Assembly: GCA_947483555.1 (NCBI GenBank) | Contig: CANKMW010000090.1 | Location: 1-41,247, forward strand | Source: Myxococcales bacterium | GTDB lineage: Bacteria > Myxococcota_A > Polyangia > Haliangiales > Haliangiaceae | Direction: 5' to 3' | DNA length: 41,247 nucleotides | Shown here: piece after piece, positions 23,217-31,201 of the stretch | How the letters are laid out: every line of letters starts with the position of its first letter | Numbering within the stretch: position 1 is the stretch's first letter | Translations under genes and position numbers: made by a program | Notes under the pieces: model-generated | Seen by the model: only the letters and a program-made list of their open reading frames with translations | Databases searched by the model: none | What the model was told of the DNA's origin: nothing

Positions 23217-24337
23217 TTGAACACCCGCGCCGCATCGAGCTTGATGACCTTGCGCACGCTGGCGAGGCTGGCCAGCGCGCACATGGCCACGATGGCGCCG
23301 ACGCCGGCGCCGATCACGGTGGCATCGAGGACCACGGTCAGGCCGAGCGCGAGCACCGCGAGCTTGAGGCCTGCGGCCCACAGCAGCCCGACCGCGCTGC
23401 CGACCGCGGCGAGGAACCCGGCTTGCCAGATCACGAACGCGGCCAGCTCGCCGCCGGAGGCGCCCATCGCCTTGAGCGTCGCCAGCTCGCGGCTCCGGCC
23501 TTCGGTCAGGCTGTACAGCGTCTGACCGACGACGACCAGGCCGACGATCAGGCCGAGCAGCGCGGCGAACGCGAGGGTCGCGCCGGCGCCCGATCCGATC
23601 ACCCAGTAATGAGAGGTCATCTTCTCGAACTCGGCGCGCGGCCGCACGACCAGATCGGGGTGGCGGTTGATGCCGGCGATCACCGCCGGCGCGCACGCCG
23701 GATCGGCGAGGTCGACGGCCCAGAACGTGGCCTGGCCCTCGGCGAGGCCCAGGATGCGACGCGCCTCGCGGGGCTCGGCGAACAGGTAGGGCACGACGGT
23801 GAACGAGCGGATGCCGTGGGTCACCACGCCGACGTGGACGGTGCGGTCCTGGAGCTCGAGCGGCGCCCCCACCGCCTGCGCCGGCAGCTCGAGGCGTTCG
23901 AGATCGGCGGCGTCGACCGCGACCCGCATCGGCGCCCGCAGGTCCGAAGGCAGGCCGGCCTCGAGCGACCACGGCAGCGCGCGACCGTCGGCGGCCTCGG
24001 CCGCGATCAGCTGGACGTTGTCGATCCCGCCCGACGGCTTGCGGATGGAAGCCCACGAGAAGATGACCGGCCGCGCGCGCTCGACGCACGGCTGAGCTCG
24101 GACGACGTCGCCGACGCCGGGTGACAGCGTGTCGGCGAAGTCGACCAGCTGGGTGCCGCGCGCCATCACCCAGAGATCACCGCCGACGCGCGAGATGACG
24201 GACGTCGACGCCTGCTGGAACCCGAAGAACAGGCCGGCCTGGACCAGCACCAGGTTGGCGGCGAACGCGACCCCCGCCAGCGCGGCAAGCAGCTTGCCAC
24301 GCTCGAAGAAGAGCGACGAGAGCGCAATACGGATCAT
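23213..24337 (-). CDS. FtsX-like ABC permease (DevC/MacB-like)
   Basis: 374 residues with the type VII ABC permease layout: one N-terminal helix (about 15-40), a periplasmic domain of about 200 residues, and three C-terminal helices (about 245-365). Together with the next two genes it forms a DevCAB-like exporter, a class that in cyanobacteria exports heterocyst glycolipids. There is no SD before the ATG at 24337, and the predicted promoter would start transcripts only about ten bases upstream, so it may be translated from a very short leader. Confidence 0.9.
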   Translation of the reverse strand: MIRIALSSLFFERGKLLAALAGVAFAANLVLVQAGLFFGFQQASTSVISRVGGDLWVMARGTQLVDFADTLSPGVGDVVRAQPCVERARPVIFSWASIRKPSGGIDNVQLIAAEAADGRALPWSLEAGLPSDLRAPMRVAVDAADLERLELPAQAVGAPLELQDRTVHVGVVTHGIRSFTVVPYLFAEPREARRILGLAEGQATFWAVDLADPACAPAVIAGINRHPDLVVRPRAEFEKMTSHYWVIGSGAGATLAFAALLGLIVGLVVVGQTLYSLTEGRSRELATLKAMGASGGELAAFVIWQAGFLAAVGSAVGLLWAAGLKLAVLALGLTVVLDATVIGAGVGAIVAMCALASLASVRKVIKLDAARVFK

Positions 24338-24353
24338 GGTGTGGCGACGAATC

Positions 24354-24382
24354 TACATAGCCAGGATCCATCGCTTTGTCAA
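24354..24382 (-). promoter_or_regulatory. candidate sigma-70 promoter of the exporter operon
   Basis: On the minus strand a perfect TTGACA (24377-24382) is followed after 17 bases by TATGTA (24354-24359). The start would fall near 24347, about ten bases before the ATG, giving a near-leaderless mRNA. Confidence 0.55.
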
Positions 24383-24446
24383 CGCATCGCGTTATTTCGC
24401 ATATTCATATGATTTTCTTATGTATTACTGGATCCCAGGAACGAAT

Positions 24447-24460
24447 GTTACGGCCGTAAC
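24447..24460. promoter_or_regulatory. perfect palindrome, candidate operator
   Basis: GTTACGGCCGTAAC is a perfect 14-bp palindrome, typical in size for a dimeric repressor site. It lies in the AT-rich region between the divergent operons. No regulator gene in the window is obviously its partner. Confidence 0.45.
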
Positions 24461-24760
24461 GGCGCATACGAAGACTACGATCGTCCATGAGATATGCAAT
24501 CGAGGGCGATTCATCCGTGGCTACACGAGTCGCCAGTAGCCATGTGAAACTATCTGAATAACAATGCTTTTACTGATTTGCAGATCTTGAACTGGCTGTC
24601 AATCGGCGCGTTACACCAACATGAGATCTGGTTTGATAACGCGTCGCGGCATTTTCTTCTTGCACAGAACTATTCCATGTATATTGATACTGCTCCGGTT
24701 CGAATCGAGAACTTGCAGACGCCACCTCATCCCGTCGTGGTGAAGAACCCTACGCCCGAT

Positions 24761-24776
24761 TGACACTCTACTTGCA
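24761..24776 (+). promoter_or_regulatory. possible sigma-54 type promoter
   Basis: TGACACTCTACTTGCA matches the -24/-12 consensus TGGCACGNNNNTTGCA except at two positions, including the second G of the -24 pair. It ends 12 bases before the ATG of the acyl-activating enzyme. The imperfect GG makes this uncertain. Confidence 0.35.
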
Positions 24777-24788
24777 GCGACTGCCAAT

Positions 24789-26456
24789 ATGACTGCTACA
24801 GATACTACCGATCTCCTGACCCTGCTCGACCGCCGCATGACGCGGTTCTCCCGTCGGGCAGCGCTGCGCTGCGAGCACGAGCCGGACGCGATCGAGCTCT
24901 CGTACGCGACCCTCCGCGCGCGCATCGCGAACCGGGCGGCGGCGCTCGAGTCGCTGGGCGTCAGCAATGGCGGACGGGTCGCGCTGCTGTGCGAGAACCG
25001 CCCGGCCTGGGTGATCGCGTTGCTCGGCGCGCTGCACGCCGGCGCCACCGTGGTCCCGCTCGACGTCAAGCTCGGCACCGGCGAGGTGGAGGTCCTGCTC
25101 GCCCACGCCCGGCCGCGATTGATCCTGACCTCGGACGCACACCGCGAGCGCGCGCTCGAGATCGCCGGCCGTCTCGACGGCGGCGTGCAGGTCATCGCGA
25201 TCGACCGTGACGACGCCGACGCCGCGCCGGCCTCCGACGGCGCCAGCCCGACCCGGTCGCTGGCCCGCCACGCCGACGAACCGGCGCTCTACATCTACAC
25301 CTCGGGCACCACCGGTCGGCCCAAGGGCGTGACCGTCACGTTCGGCAATCTGCTCCATCAGGTGCGCGCGGTCGACGAGGCCATCGGGCCGCAGGGTCGC
25401 GAACGCTTCCTCTCCATCCTGCCGCTGTGCCACCTCTACGAGCTGATCTGCGGCTTGCTGGTGCCACTCACGCGCGGCGCCACCATCAGCTACCCGCCGA
25501 CCGAGAGCCTGTTGCCGACCGAGTTGACCCGGATCATGAAGCGGCGCCGCATCACGTCGCTGGTCGGCGTGCCCCTGCTCTACCGGGCGCTGGCCCGCGG
25601 CATCGAGGTCGAGCTGAAGCGCGCGTCGCGGCTGGCCCGCGGCTATGTCGCCGCCGCTGGCGCCGTCTCGGCGCGCATCCCCTTCCACCGCCTGCGCCGG
25701 TTGCTGCACCGCCCCCTGCTCGGGCGCATGGGCGGTCGCTTGTTCCAGCTCTACTCCGGCGGCGCTCCGCTCGACGACCAGGTGGCGCGCAGCTTTCAGC
25801 GCATGGGCCTGCCCATCCTCCAGGGCTACGGCCTGTCGGAGACCAGCCCGGTGATCGCCACCAACACGCCGTGCGCGCACCGCCTCGGCTCGGTGGGACG
25901 GCCGCTACCCGGCGTCGCAGTCCGGATCGCCCCCCGTACGCCCGGCGAATCGCTCGCCGCCGGCGGCGAAGGCGAGATCCTGACCCGCGGCCCCCACGTC
26001 ATGCCCGGCTACCTCGATCGCCCGGACCTCACCGCCCAGGTGATCGACGCCGACGGCTGGCTCCACACCGGTGACCTCGGCCGGCTCGACGCCGACGGTT
26101 ATCTCCACGTCACCGGACGCGCCAAGGACCTCATCGTGCTCGGCGGCGGCAAGAAGGTCTATCCCGACGAGGTCGAGGCGGTGCTGTCGACCAGCCTCGG
26201 CTTCGCCGAGGTCTGCGTGCTCGGCATCCCGGCGCGCCAGGGCCACGACGAGGTGTGCGCGGTCGTGGTGCCGGCCGCCGGCGACACCAGCATCGACGCC
26301 GAGGCGGAGATCGCTCGCATGCTCGCCGACGTGGCGGCGTTCAAGCGCCCGACCCGGGTGGTGGTTCGCCGCGAGCCGATCCCGCGCACCACGACGCGCA
26401 AGGCCAAGCGCGCCGCGCTGGTGGCCTGGATCCACGCCCTCGACGAGGCGGCATGA
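24789..26456 (+). CDS. AMP-forming acyl-CoA/acyl-ACP synthetase
   Basis: 555 residues of the ANL superfamily: the P-loop-like YTSGTTGRPKG (170-180), SGGAPL (323-328), YGLSETSP (347-354), TGDLG and the C-terminal IPRTTTRKAKR with its catalytic Lys. It is close in length and motifs to fatty-acid:CoA ligases and acyl-ACP synthetases. It should adenylate a carboxylic acid and transfer it to CoA or to one of the carrier proteins encoded downstream. It opens the rightward operon, and its stop overlaps the next start (ATGA). Confidence 0.9.
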   Translation: MTATDTTDLLTLLDRRMTRFSRRAALRCEHEPDAIELSYATLRARIANRAAALESLGVSNGGRVALLCENRPAWVIALLGALHAGATVVPLDVKLGTGEVEVLLAHARPRLILTSDAHRERALEIAGRLDGGVQVIAIDRDDADAAPASDGASPTRSLARHADEPALYIYTSGTTGRPKGVTVTFGNLLHQVRAVDEAIGPQGRERFLSILPLCHLYELICGLLVPLTRGATISYPPTESLLPTELTRIMKRRRITSLVGVPLLYRALARGIEVELKRASRLARGYVAAAGAVSARIPFHRLRRLLHRPLLGRMGGRLFQLYSGGAPLDDQVARSFQRMGLPILQGYGLSETSPVIATNTPCAHRLGSVGRPLPGVAVRIAPRTPGESLAAGGEGEILTRGPHVMPGYLDRPDLTAQVIDADGWLHTGDLGRLDADGYLHVTGRAKDLIVLGGGKKVYPDEVEAVLSTSLGFAEVCVLGIPARQGHDEVCAVVVPAAGDTSIDAEAEIARMLADVAAFKRPTRVVVRREPIPRTTTRKAKRAALVAWIHALDEAA

Positions 26457-27412
26457 ACGCCATGACCGACGTCTTCGTTCACGACTTCGCGCTGGCGCTC
26501 GGCCGCCACGAGCACACGCTCGAGGAGTCGGTGGCGGCCGGCCGCACCCACAGCGCGGCGCAGGCGCTGCGCGAGGCCGGCTTCCGCCGTCACCGCACCG
26601 CCGGTGACGACGAGAGCGCGTACGACCTGGCGCGCCGCGCCGTGGCGCCGATCGCCGCGGCCGCCGCCGATGCCGGCGCCATCATCTACGCCACCTGCCT
26701 GCCCCTCAACGGCAACCTGGGTGACGAGGCCCGCTTCCGCGCCACCCGCGACGTGAAGCACCTGATGGACTTCCCGGTCAGCCACCTGCAGGCCGACTTC
26801 GGTCTCGACCGCGCGGCGGCGATCGGCCTCGGCCAGCAGGCGTGCACCAGCATGCTGGGCAGCATGCGGATCGCACGGGCGCTGCTGCGCGACGAGCCCG
26901 AGCTCGGCCGCGTGCTGTGCGTCTCGTCCGATCGCTTCCCGCCCGGCGCCGAGTACGAGCAGGCCTACAACCTGATCTCCGACGGCGCCGCGGCCTGCGT
27001 GGTGTCGCTGGCGCCGCGCGGCTATCGCATCGTGGCCTGCCACCACATCACCAACGGCGCGCTGGCCCGCGCCTCCGATGACGAGACCGTGGGCACCTAC
27101 TTCTCGTACACCGCGCGGCTGCTGCGCGAGACCCTGGCCAAGGCGGCGCTGACGCCGGGCCAGATCGACTGGGTGGTGCCTCAGAACACCCACGCCAAGG
27201 CGTGGACCATCCTGGCCCGGCTGCTCGGCCTGGCCGAGGACCGCGTCTTCTTCCGCACCATCGCCGACATCGGCCACGTCATCAGCGCTGACAACGTCGC
27301 CAACCTGATCGCCCTCGAGGCCGCGGTGGCGGTGCCATCGGGCGCCCGCCTGCTGTTGCCGATGGCTGGCTTCGGCCTCAACTGGCAGGCCGTCATCCTG
27401 GAGAAGGTGTGA
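26453..27412 (+). CDS. KASIII (FabH)-like enzyme with altered active site
   Basis: 319 residues with the thiolase/KASIII fold. The nucleophile is probably Cys131 in GLGQQACTSM. The usual FabH His motif PHQAN appears as PQNTH (243-247), and the usual Asn motif GNTSAAS appears as GHVISADN (274-281). The canonical Cys-His-Asn triad is therefore not conserved; Cys131 with His247 and/or His275 is possible. Enzymes with such changes can be acyltransferases or non-decarboxylating condensing enzymes. In context it may join an activated fatty acyl group to a carrier-bound unit. The ATG at 26453 overlaps the previous stop; the ATG at 26462 is also possible. Confidence 0.85.
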   Translation: MNAMTDVFVHDFALALGRHEHTLEESVAAGRTHSAAQALREAGFRRHRTAGDDESAYDLARRAVAPIAAAAADAGAIIYATCLPLNGNLGDEARFRATRDVKHLMDFPVSHLQADFGLDRAAAIGLGQQACTSMLGSMRIARALLRDEPELGRVLCVSSDRFPPGAEYEQAYNLISDGAAACVVSLAPRGYRIVACHHITNGALARASDDETVGTYFSYTARLLRETLAKAALTPGQIDWVVPQNTHAKAWTILARLLGLAEDRVFFRTIADIGHVISADNVANLIALEAAVAVPSGARLLLPMAGFGLNWQAVILEKV

Positions 27413-28275
27413 TGACCGTGACCACCCTGAGCGCCGTCGCCGCCCGCCTCACCGACGCCTCGGTGCGCGCCGCGGTCGCCACCGAGCCGCTGGCGTGGCC
27501 GGCCGCGCTCGCCGACGACGCGTGGTGCATGAGCCCGGAGCTGGTGTCGCTGTACGGCACGCCGGCCTGGGACGCGCTCGACGACGGCGGCCGCCGTCGG
27601 CTGGCGTTCTTCGAGTGCGTGAACTTCTTCACCCTCAACATCCACGGCGAGCGCGCGTTGATGGAGGGCATCGCGCGCCGGCTCTACGCCCGCGACCTCG
27701 CCGATCACGCCCACTACCTCCATCACTTCCTCGCCGAGGAGAACCAGCACATGACCTGGTTCGGCGGCTTCTGCCAGCGCTACGCCGGCAAGCTCTACCC
27801 CGACCGCAAGCTGGTGCTGCCGCGCGAGCACGCGCCCGGTGAGGAGGACGTCCTGTTCTTCGCCCGCGCCCTGATCTTCGAGCTGCTGGTCGACACCTTC
27901 AACCGCCGGATGGCGAACGACGATCGCCTGCATCCGCTGGTCCGCGAGATCAACCGCCGCCATCACGAGGACGAGTCGCGCCACCTCGCCTTCGGTCGCT
28001 TGCTGGTCGAGGATCTGTGGCGCCGCCACGCACCACGCTGGAACCCGGCCACGCGCGCCGCCATCCCCGCCTACCTCGCCGCCTACCTGACCGCGTCGTG
28101 GAAGGAGTACTACAACCCCGACGTCTACAAGGACGCCGGGATCGCCGACCCGATCCGCGTCGCGCGCGAAGCCTTCGCCGCCGCCGCGCCGCGGGCCCGG
28201 CGCGCCGATCTCGAGGCGCGCTGCGTGCGCGTGCTGCGCGAGCTCGATCTGTGGCCTACCGAAACGGAGTCATGA
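27412..28275 (+). CDS. AurF-like diiron N-oxygenase
   Basis: 287 residues. The ligand pattern of AurF is present: E110-x2-H113, E157, then H184-x3-E188-x2-H191, with E80 (or E68) as the first carboxylate. The 27-residue step from E157 to H184 and the H-x3-E-x2-H signature equal those of AurF (E196, H223, E227, H230). AurF-type enzymes oxidise amines to hydroxylamines, nitroso or nitro groups, and relatives take part in azoxy formation. An amine on the carrier-bound amino acid is a likely target, by inference. The ATG overlaps the upstream stop (TGATG), with GGAGAAGG upstream. Confidence 0.85.
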   Translation: MTVTTLSAVAARLTDASVRAAVATEPLAWPAALADDAWCMSPELVSLYGTPAWDALDDGGRRRLAFFECVNFFTLNIHGERALMEGIARRLYARDLADHAHYLHHFLAEENQHMTWFGGFCQRYAGKLYPDRKLVLPREHAPGEEDVLFFARALIFELLVDTFNRRMANDDRLHPLVREINRRHHEDESRHLAFGRLLVEDLWRRHAPRWNPATRAAIPAYLAAYLTASWKEYYNPDVYKDAGIADPIRVAREAFAAAAPRARRADLEARCVRVLRELDLWPTETES

Positions 28276-28541
28276 CCATGACCCTCACCGCCAAGCAGCG
28301 CCTGCGGGCCTGGATCCTCGAGCATGGCCGCCGCATCGATGACGCCGAGCTCGGCGACGACACGCCGCTGCTCGAGCGCCGCATCCTGTCGTCGCTGCAG
28401 ATCGCCGACCTGTTGCTGTTCCTCGAGGAGCTGCGCGGGAAGCCGGTCGAGCTCGAAGGTCTGACCGGCGCGGCGTTCCGCGATCTGGGCGCGATGGCGC
28501 GGGCGTTCCTGCCCACCGAACCGGTCGCGGAGGCCGCATGA
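28272..28541 (+). CDS. carrier protein 1 (partner of the amino acid ligase)
   Basis: 89 residues with the acyl-carrier helix II motif ILSSLQIADLLLFLEEL. Ser41 aligns with the phosphopantetheine Ser, in an SSL context rather than DSL. It is directly followed, with ATGA overlap, by the aaRS-like ligase, the usual neighbour arrangement for amino acid:carrier-protein systems. It should carry an aminoacyl thioester. GGAG lies three bases before the ATG. Confidence 0.85.
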   Translation: MTMTLTAKQRLRAWILEHGRRIDDAELGDDTPLLERRILSSLQIADLLLFLEELRGKPVELEGLTGAAFRDLGAMARAFLPTEPVAEAA

Positions 28542-29452
28542 GCGCCGTCGCCGCCACCACCACGGCCGCGGCCACGGACGCCGAGCGGGTCCATCCCGAC
28601 CTGCGCTGGCGCGGTGACCAGAGCGTGCTCACCGGCTCGCTGCTGTCGCTGTATCGCCGGCTCGACGCGGTGTTCGCGCGCCTCGGCACGCTCGAGCACG
28701 CCCCCGAGGTTCAGTACCCGACCCTGATCGGCGCCGAGCAGCTCGGCCGCCTCGACTACTTCCGGTCGTTCCCCCACCTGTGCACGTTCGCGAGCAACCT
28801 GGATCGCGATGCCGAGAATCTGACCGCGTTCGCGCGCGGGCCCGGCCTCGGCCCCGATGGCGGGGTCGCGCTGACCCGGATGGCCCCGGTGACCCACGTG
28901 CTCACCCCCGCCGCCTGCTACCACGTCTACGTCGACCGCGCCGGCGAGGAGCTGGCCGCCTTCACGGCCGTGACCACGCGCGCCACCTGTTTCCGTCGCG
29001 AGGCCTACTACGCGCCGCTGGAACGGCAGTGGAGCTTTGGCATGCGCGAGGTGGTCGGCCTCGGGACCGCCGACGAGGTCAAGGCGTTCCTCGATCGCGG
29101 CCGTGACCGCGTCGAGTCGCTGATCGCGGCCTGGGGCCTCTCGATCGCGTGGACCCCGGCGACCGATCCATTCTTCGACGCCACCAAGAACCCCAAGTAC
29201 CTGGCCCAGAAGCTCGATCCGGTGAAGACCGAGATGGTGCACGGCGGTCGACTGGCGATCGGCTCGATCAACTTTCATCGCAACTTCTTCGGCGACACCT
29301 TCGCCATCACCCGTGGCGGCGAGCCGGCGTTCTCGGGCTGCGTCGCCTTCGGGCTCGAGCGCTGGGTGCGCGCCATCCTCGACGTGCACGGCCTCGATCC
29401 CGGTGGCTGGCCGGCGCTCGAGCTGGCGGCGGCGGCGGTGTTTCGTGACTGA
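28538..29452 (+). CDS. class-II aaRS-like amino acid:[carrier protein] ligase
   Basis: 304 residues related to the atypical seryl-tRNA synthetase catalytic core without a tRNA-binding domain. Motif 2 is CFRREA (151-156), motif 3 is FGLERW (271-276). Cys127, Glu171 and Cys268 sit at spacings (44 and 97) close to the three Zn ligands of the Bradyrhizobium amino acid:carrier-protein ligase (Cys131, Glu176, Cys279). Such enzymes adenylate a small amino acid (Gly or Ala in the known cases) and load it on a carrier protein instead of tRNA. The upstream carrier gene supports this. The amino acid used here cannot be read from sequence. Confidence 0.9.
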   Translation: MSAVAATTTAAATDAERVHPDLRWRGDQSVLTGSLLSLYRRLDAVFARLGTLEHAPEVQYPTLIGAEQLGRLDYFRSFPHLCTFASNLDRDAENLTAFARGPGLGPDGGVALTRMAPVTHVLTPAACYHVYVDRAGEELAAFTAVTTRATCFRREAYYAPLERQWSFGMREVVGLGTADEVKAFLDRGRDRVESLIAAWGLSIAWTPATDPFFDATKNPKYLAQKLDPVKTEMVHGGRLAIGSINFHRNFFGDTFAITRGGEPAFSGCVAFGLERWVRAILDVHGLDPGGWPALELAAAAVFRD

Positions 29453-30536
29453 GGCCAGCGCACCCCAGGTGCTGGTCACCGGCGGCGGCGGCTACCTCGG
29501 CCAGCGACTGGCCCGTCGCCTGCTCGAGCGTAGCGACGCCAGCGTGGTGCTGTGGGTCCACGGCCGTCCCGACGCCCCACCGCCACCGCCGGCGGCGCTG
29601 GCTGGCTTCGGTGCCCGGCTGCGGATGGCGGCGGGCGAGCTGACCGACGACGGCGCCTTCGCCGGCGTCGACGCTCACCGCGTGACCCACATCGTCCACG
29701 GCGCCGCGGTCACCCGCTTCAACGTCGAGTCCGAGCTCGCCGACCGCGTCAACGTCGATGGCACACGCCGGGTGCTCGCGCTGGCCGCGCGCTGCGATCG
29801 CCTCGAGCACCTGACGCTGGTCAGCACCGTGTACGCCGCCGGCCTCATCAGCGGCGAGATCGCCGAGGCCGAGCTGACCCGCGCGCCGCGGTTCGCCAAC
29901 CACTACGAGCGCTCGAAGTGGGAAGCCGAGCAGCTGCCGCGCGAGCTGGCGCCATCGCTGCCGGCGACCATCGCCCGGGTCGCCACCGTGATCGCCGACG
30001 ACGCCGGCGGCGTCGTGACCCAGCGCAACGCGGTCCACAACACGCTCAAGCTGTTGTTCCACGGCCTGCTCTCGCTGCTGCCCGGCGACCCGACCACACC
30101 GGTGTACTTCGTCACCGGCGATCTGGTCGTCGACGCGCTGGCAGCGCTGGTGCTCGGCCCGGTGCGGCCTGCGGTGGTCCACGTCAGCCACGGCGCCGAG
30201 GCCTCGGGCACCCTGGGCGACCTGATCGACCTCGCCTACGAGGTCTTCGAGCGCGACCCCAGCTTCCGCGCTCGCCGCCTGCTCAAGCCGCTGCTGGTCG
30301 ACGCCGGATCGTTCGAGCTCCTGGTGTCGGGCATCGATGGCTTCGGTGGCGATGCCGTGCGCCAGGCGCTCATCAGCGTCGCGCCGTTCGCGCGCCAGCT
30401 GTTCTCGTCCAAGCACGTGCGCACCGACCAGCTGCGCGCGCTGTTGCCCGATCACCAGGCCCCGGCGCCCGCCGAGCTGGTCCGCAACAGCGTCGCCAAC
30501 CTGGTCGACACTCGCTGGGGACGGGCGACCGCGTGA
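29445..30536 (+). CDS. thioester-reductase-like extended SDR
   Basis: 363 residues. NAD(P)-binding TGGGGYLG (12-19), Ser127 in STVYAAG and the catalytic YERSK (154-158). The sequence after it (NHYERSKWEAEQL, ARVATVIADD) resembles the thioester-reductase/male-sterility family (PF07993) more than sugar epimerases. It could release the carrier-bound product as an aldehyde or alcohol, or reduce a keto group as OleD does. It starts with GTG at 29445, overlapping the ligase by eight bases. Confidence 0.85.
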   Translation: MTEASAPQVLVTGGGGYLGQRLARRLLERSDASVVLWVHGRPDAPPPPPAALAGFGARLRMAAGELTDDGAFAGVDAHRVTHIVHGAAVTRFNVESELADRVNVDGTRRVLALAARCDRLEHLTLVSTVYAAGLISGEIAEAELTRAPRFANHYERSKWEAEQLPRELAPSLPATIARVATVIADDAGGVVTQRNAVHNTLKLLFHGLLSLLPGDPTTPVYFVTGDLVVDALAALVLGPVRPAVVHVSHGAEASGTLGDLIDLAYEVFERDPSFRARRLLKPLLVDAGSFELLVSGIDGFGGDAVRQALISVAPFARQLFSSKHVRTDQLRALLPDHQAPAPAELVRNSVANLVDTRWGRATA

Positions 30537-31201
30537 ACCCCGAGGGCTTCGCGGCGCTGGCCCGCCGTCAGCCCGCCGCGCTCGCCGCGCGGCTCGAGGC
30601 TGCGGTCGCGGCTGGCCTCGGCACGCCGGTGCGGGTCGCGGTCGCCGCCGCCCCCGACGACACCGCCGCCAGCGCCGGTCCCGAGCCCTGTCGAAGCGAC
30701 GCCGAGCACCAGCTCGGCCGGGTCGCGCTGGCGCGGGCGCTGGTCGCCGCCGGCCGCGCCGCCGGCGGTCCGATCGCGTGGCCGTGCGACCACGCGTCGG
30801 TCAGCCACAGCGGCGGCGTCGCGGTCGCCGTCGCGGTCCCCACCACCGCCGGCGCCCGCGGCCTCGGCGTCGACGTCGAGGTCGATCGCCGACTGCGACC
30901 GGGATTGGCGCGCCTGTTCTGTGAACCCCGCGAGCTGGCCTGGCTCGACGGCCTGGCCGCCGCCGACCGTGATCCCGCACTGCTCCGGCTGTGGACCGCC
31001 AAGGAGGCGCTGTACAAGGCCGACCCGGCGCAGGGCGACGCCATCGTCGCCGACTACGTCGTCGAGCTGCCGGCGCTCACCCGCGGCGGTCGACCCGGCG
31101 CCATGGCCCGCCTGTTCTCGATCAGACTCGGCGATGCGACCGTGAGCGTCGCGTTGCGATCCCAGGACCAGGAGGACGACCATGTCGAAGCTACGAGGTG
31201 A
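30533..31201 (+). CDS. 4'-phosphopantetheinyl transferase
   Basis: 222 residues of the Sfp type, with SVSHSGG (89-95), GVDVE (112-116) and WTAKEALYK (154-162) carrying the Mg-binding acidic residues. It should convert the apo forms of the two carrier proteins in this operon to holo. An in-cluster transferase is typical of secondary metabolism. It starts with GTG at 30533 overlapping the previous stop. Residues about 49-56 (GPEPCRSD) are encoded by a REP-like sequence. Confidence 0.9.
   Translation: MNPEGFAALARRQPAALAARLEAAVAAGLGTPVRVAVAAAPDDTAASAGPEPCRSDAEHQLGRVALARALVAAGRAAGGPIAWPCDHASVSHSGGVAVAVAVPTTAGARGLGVDVEVDRRLRPGLARLFCEPRELAWLDGLAAADRDPALLRLWTAKEALYKADPAQGDAIVADYVVELPALTRGGRPGAMARLFSIRLGDATVSVALRSQDQEDDHVEATR
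30679..30696. repeat. REP-like sequence inside the PPTase gene
   Basis: TCCCGAGCCCTGTCGAAG differs from the complement of the repeat at 5.2 kb (TCCTGAGCCTGTCGAAG) by one substitution and one inserted base. It falls in the variable N-terminal part of the protein and keeps the frame. Confidence 0.45.

Larger units (their letters stand above)
24338..24788. other. AT-rich divergent regulatory region, no gene
   Basis: 451 bases with clearly lower GC than all surrounding genes. Short open frames here lack coding character and ribosome sites. It separates the exporter/desaturase operon from the carrier-protein operon and contains the three sites listed separately. It is the probable control centre for both arms. 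Confidence 0.8.

Noticed and set aside
24578..24763. 61-codon open frame in the AT-rich region
   Set aside because: No SD, no family, and it lies within the likely regulatory region.
24789..30536. Classical OleABCD olefin pathway
   Set aside because: ANL, thiolase-like and SDR genes are present, but an OleB hydrolase is absent from the operon and the carrier, PPTase and aaRS-like genes do not fit.
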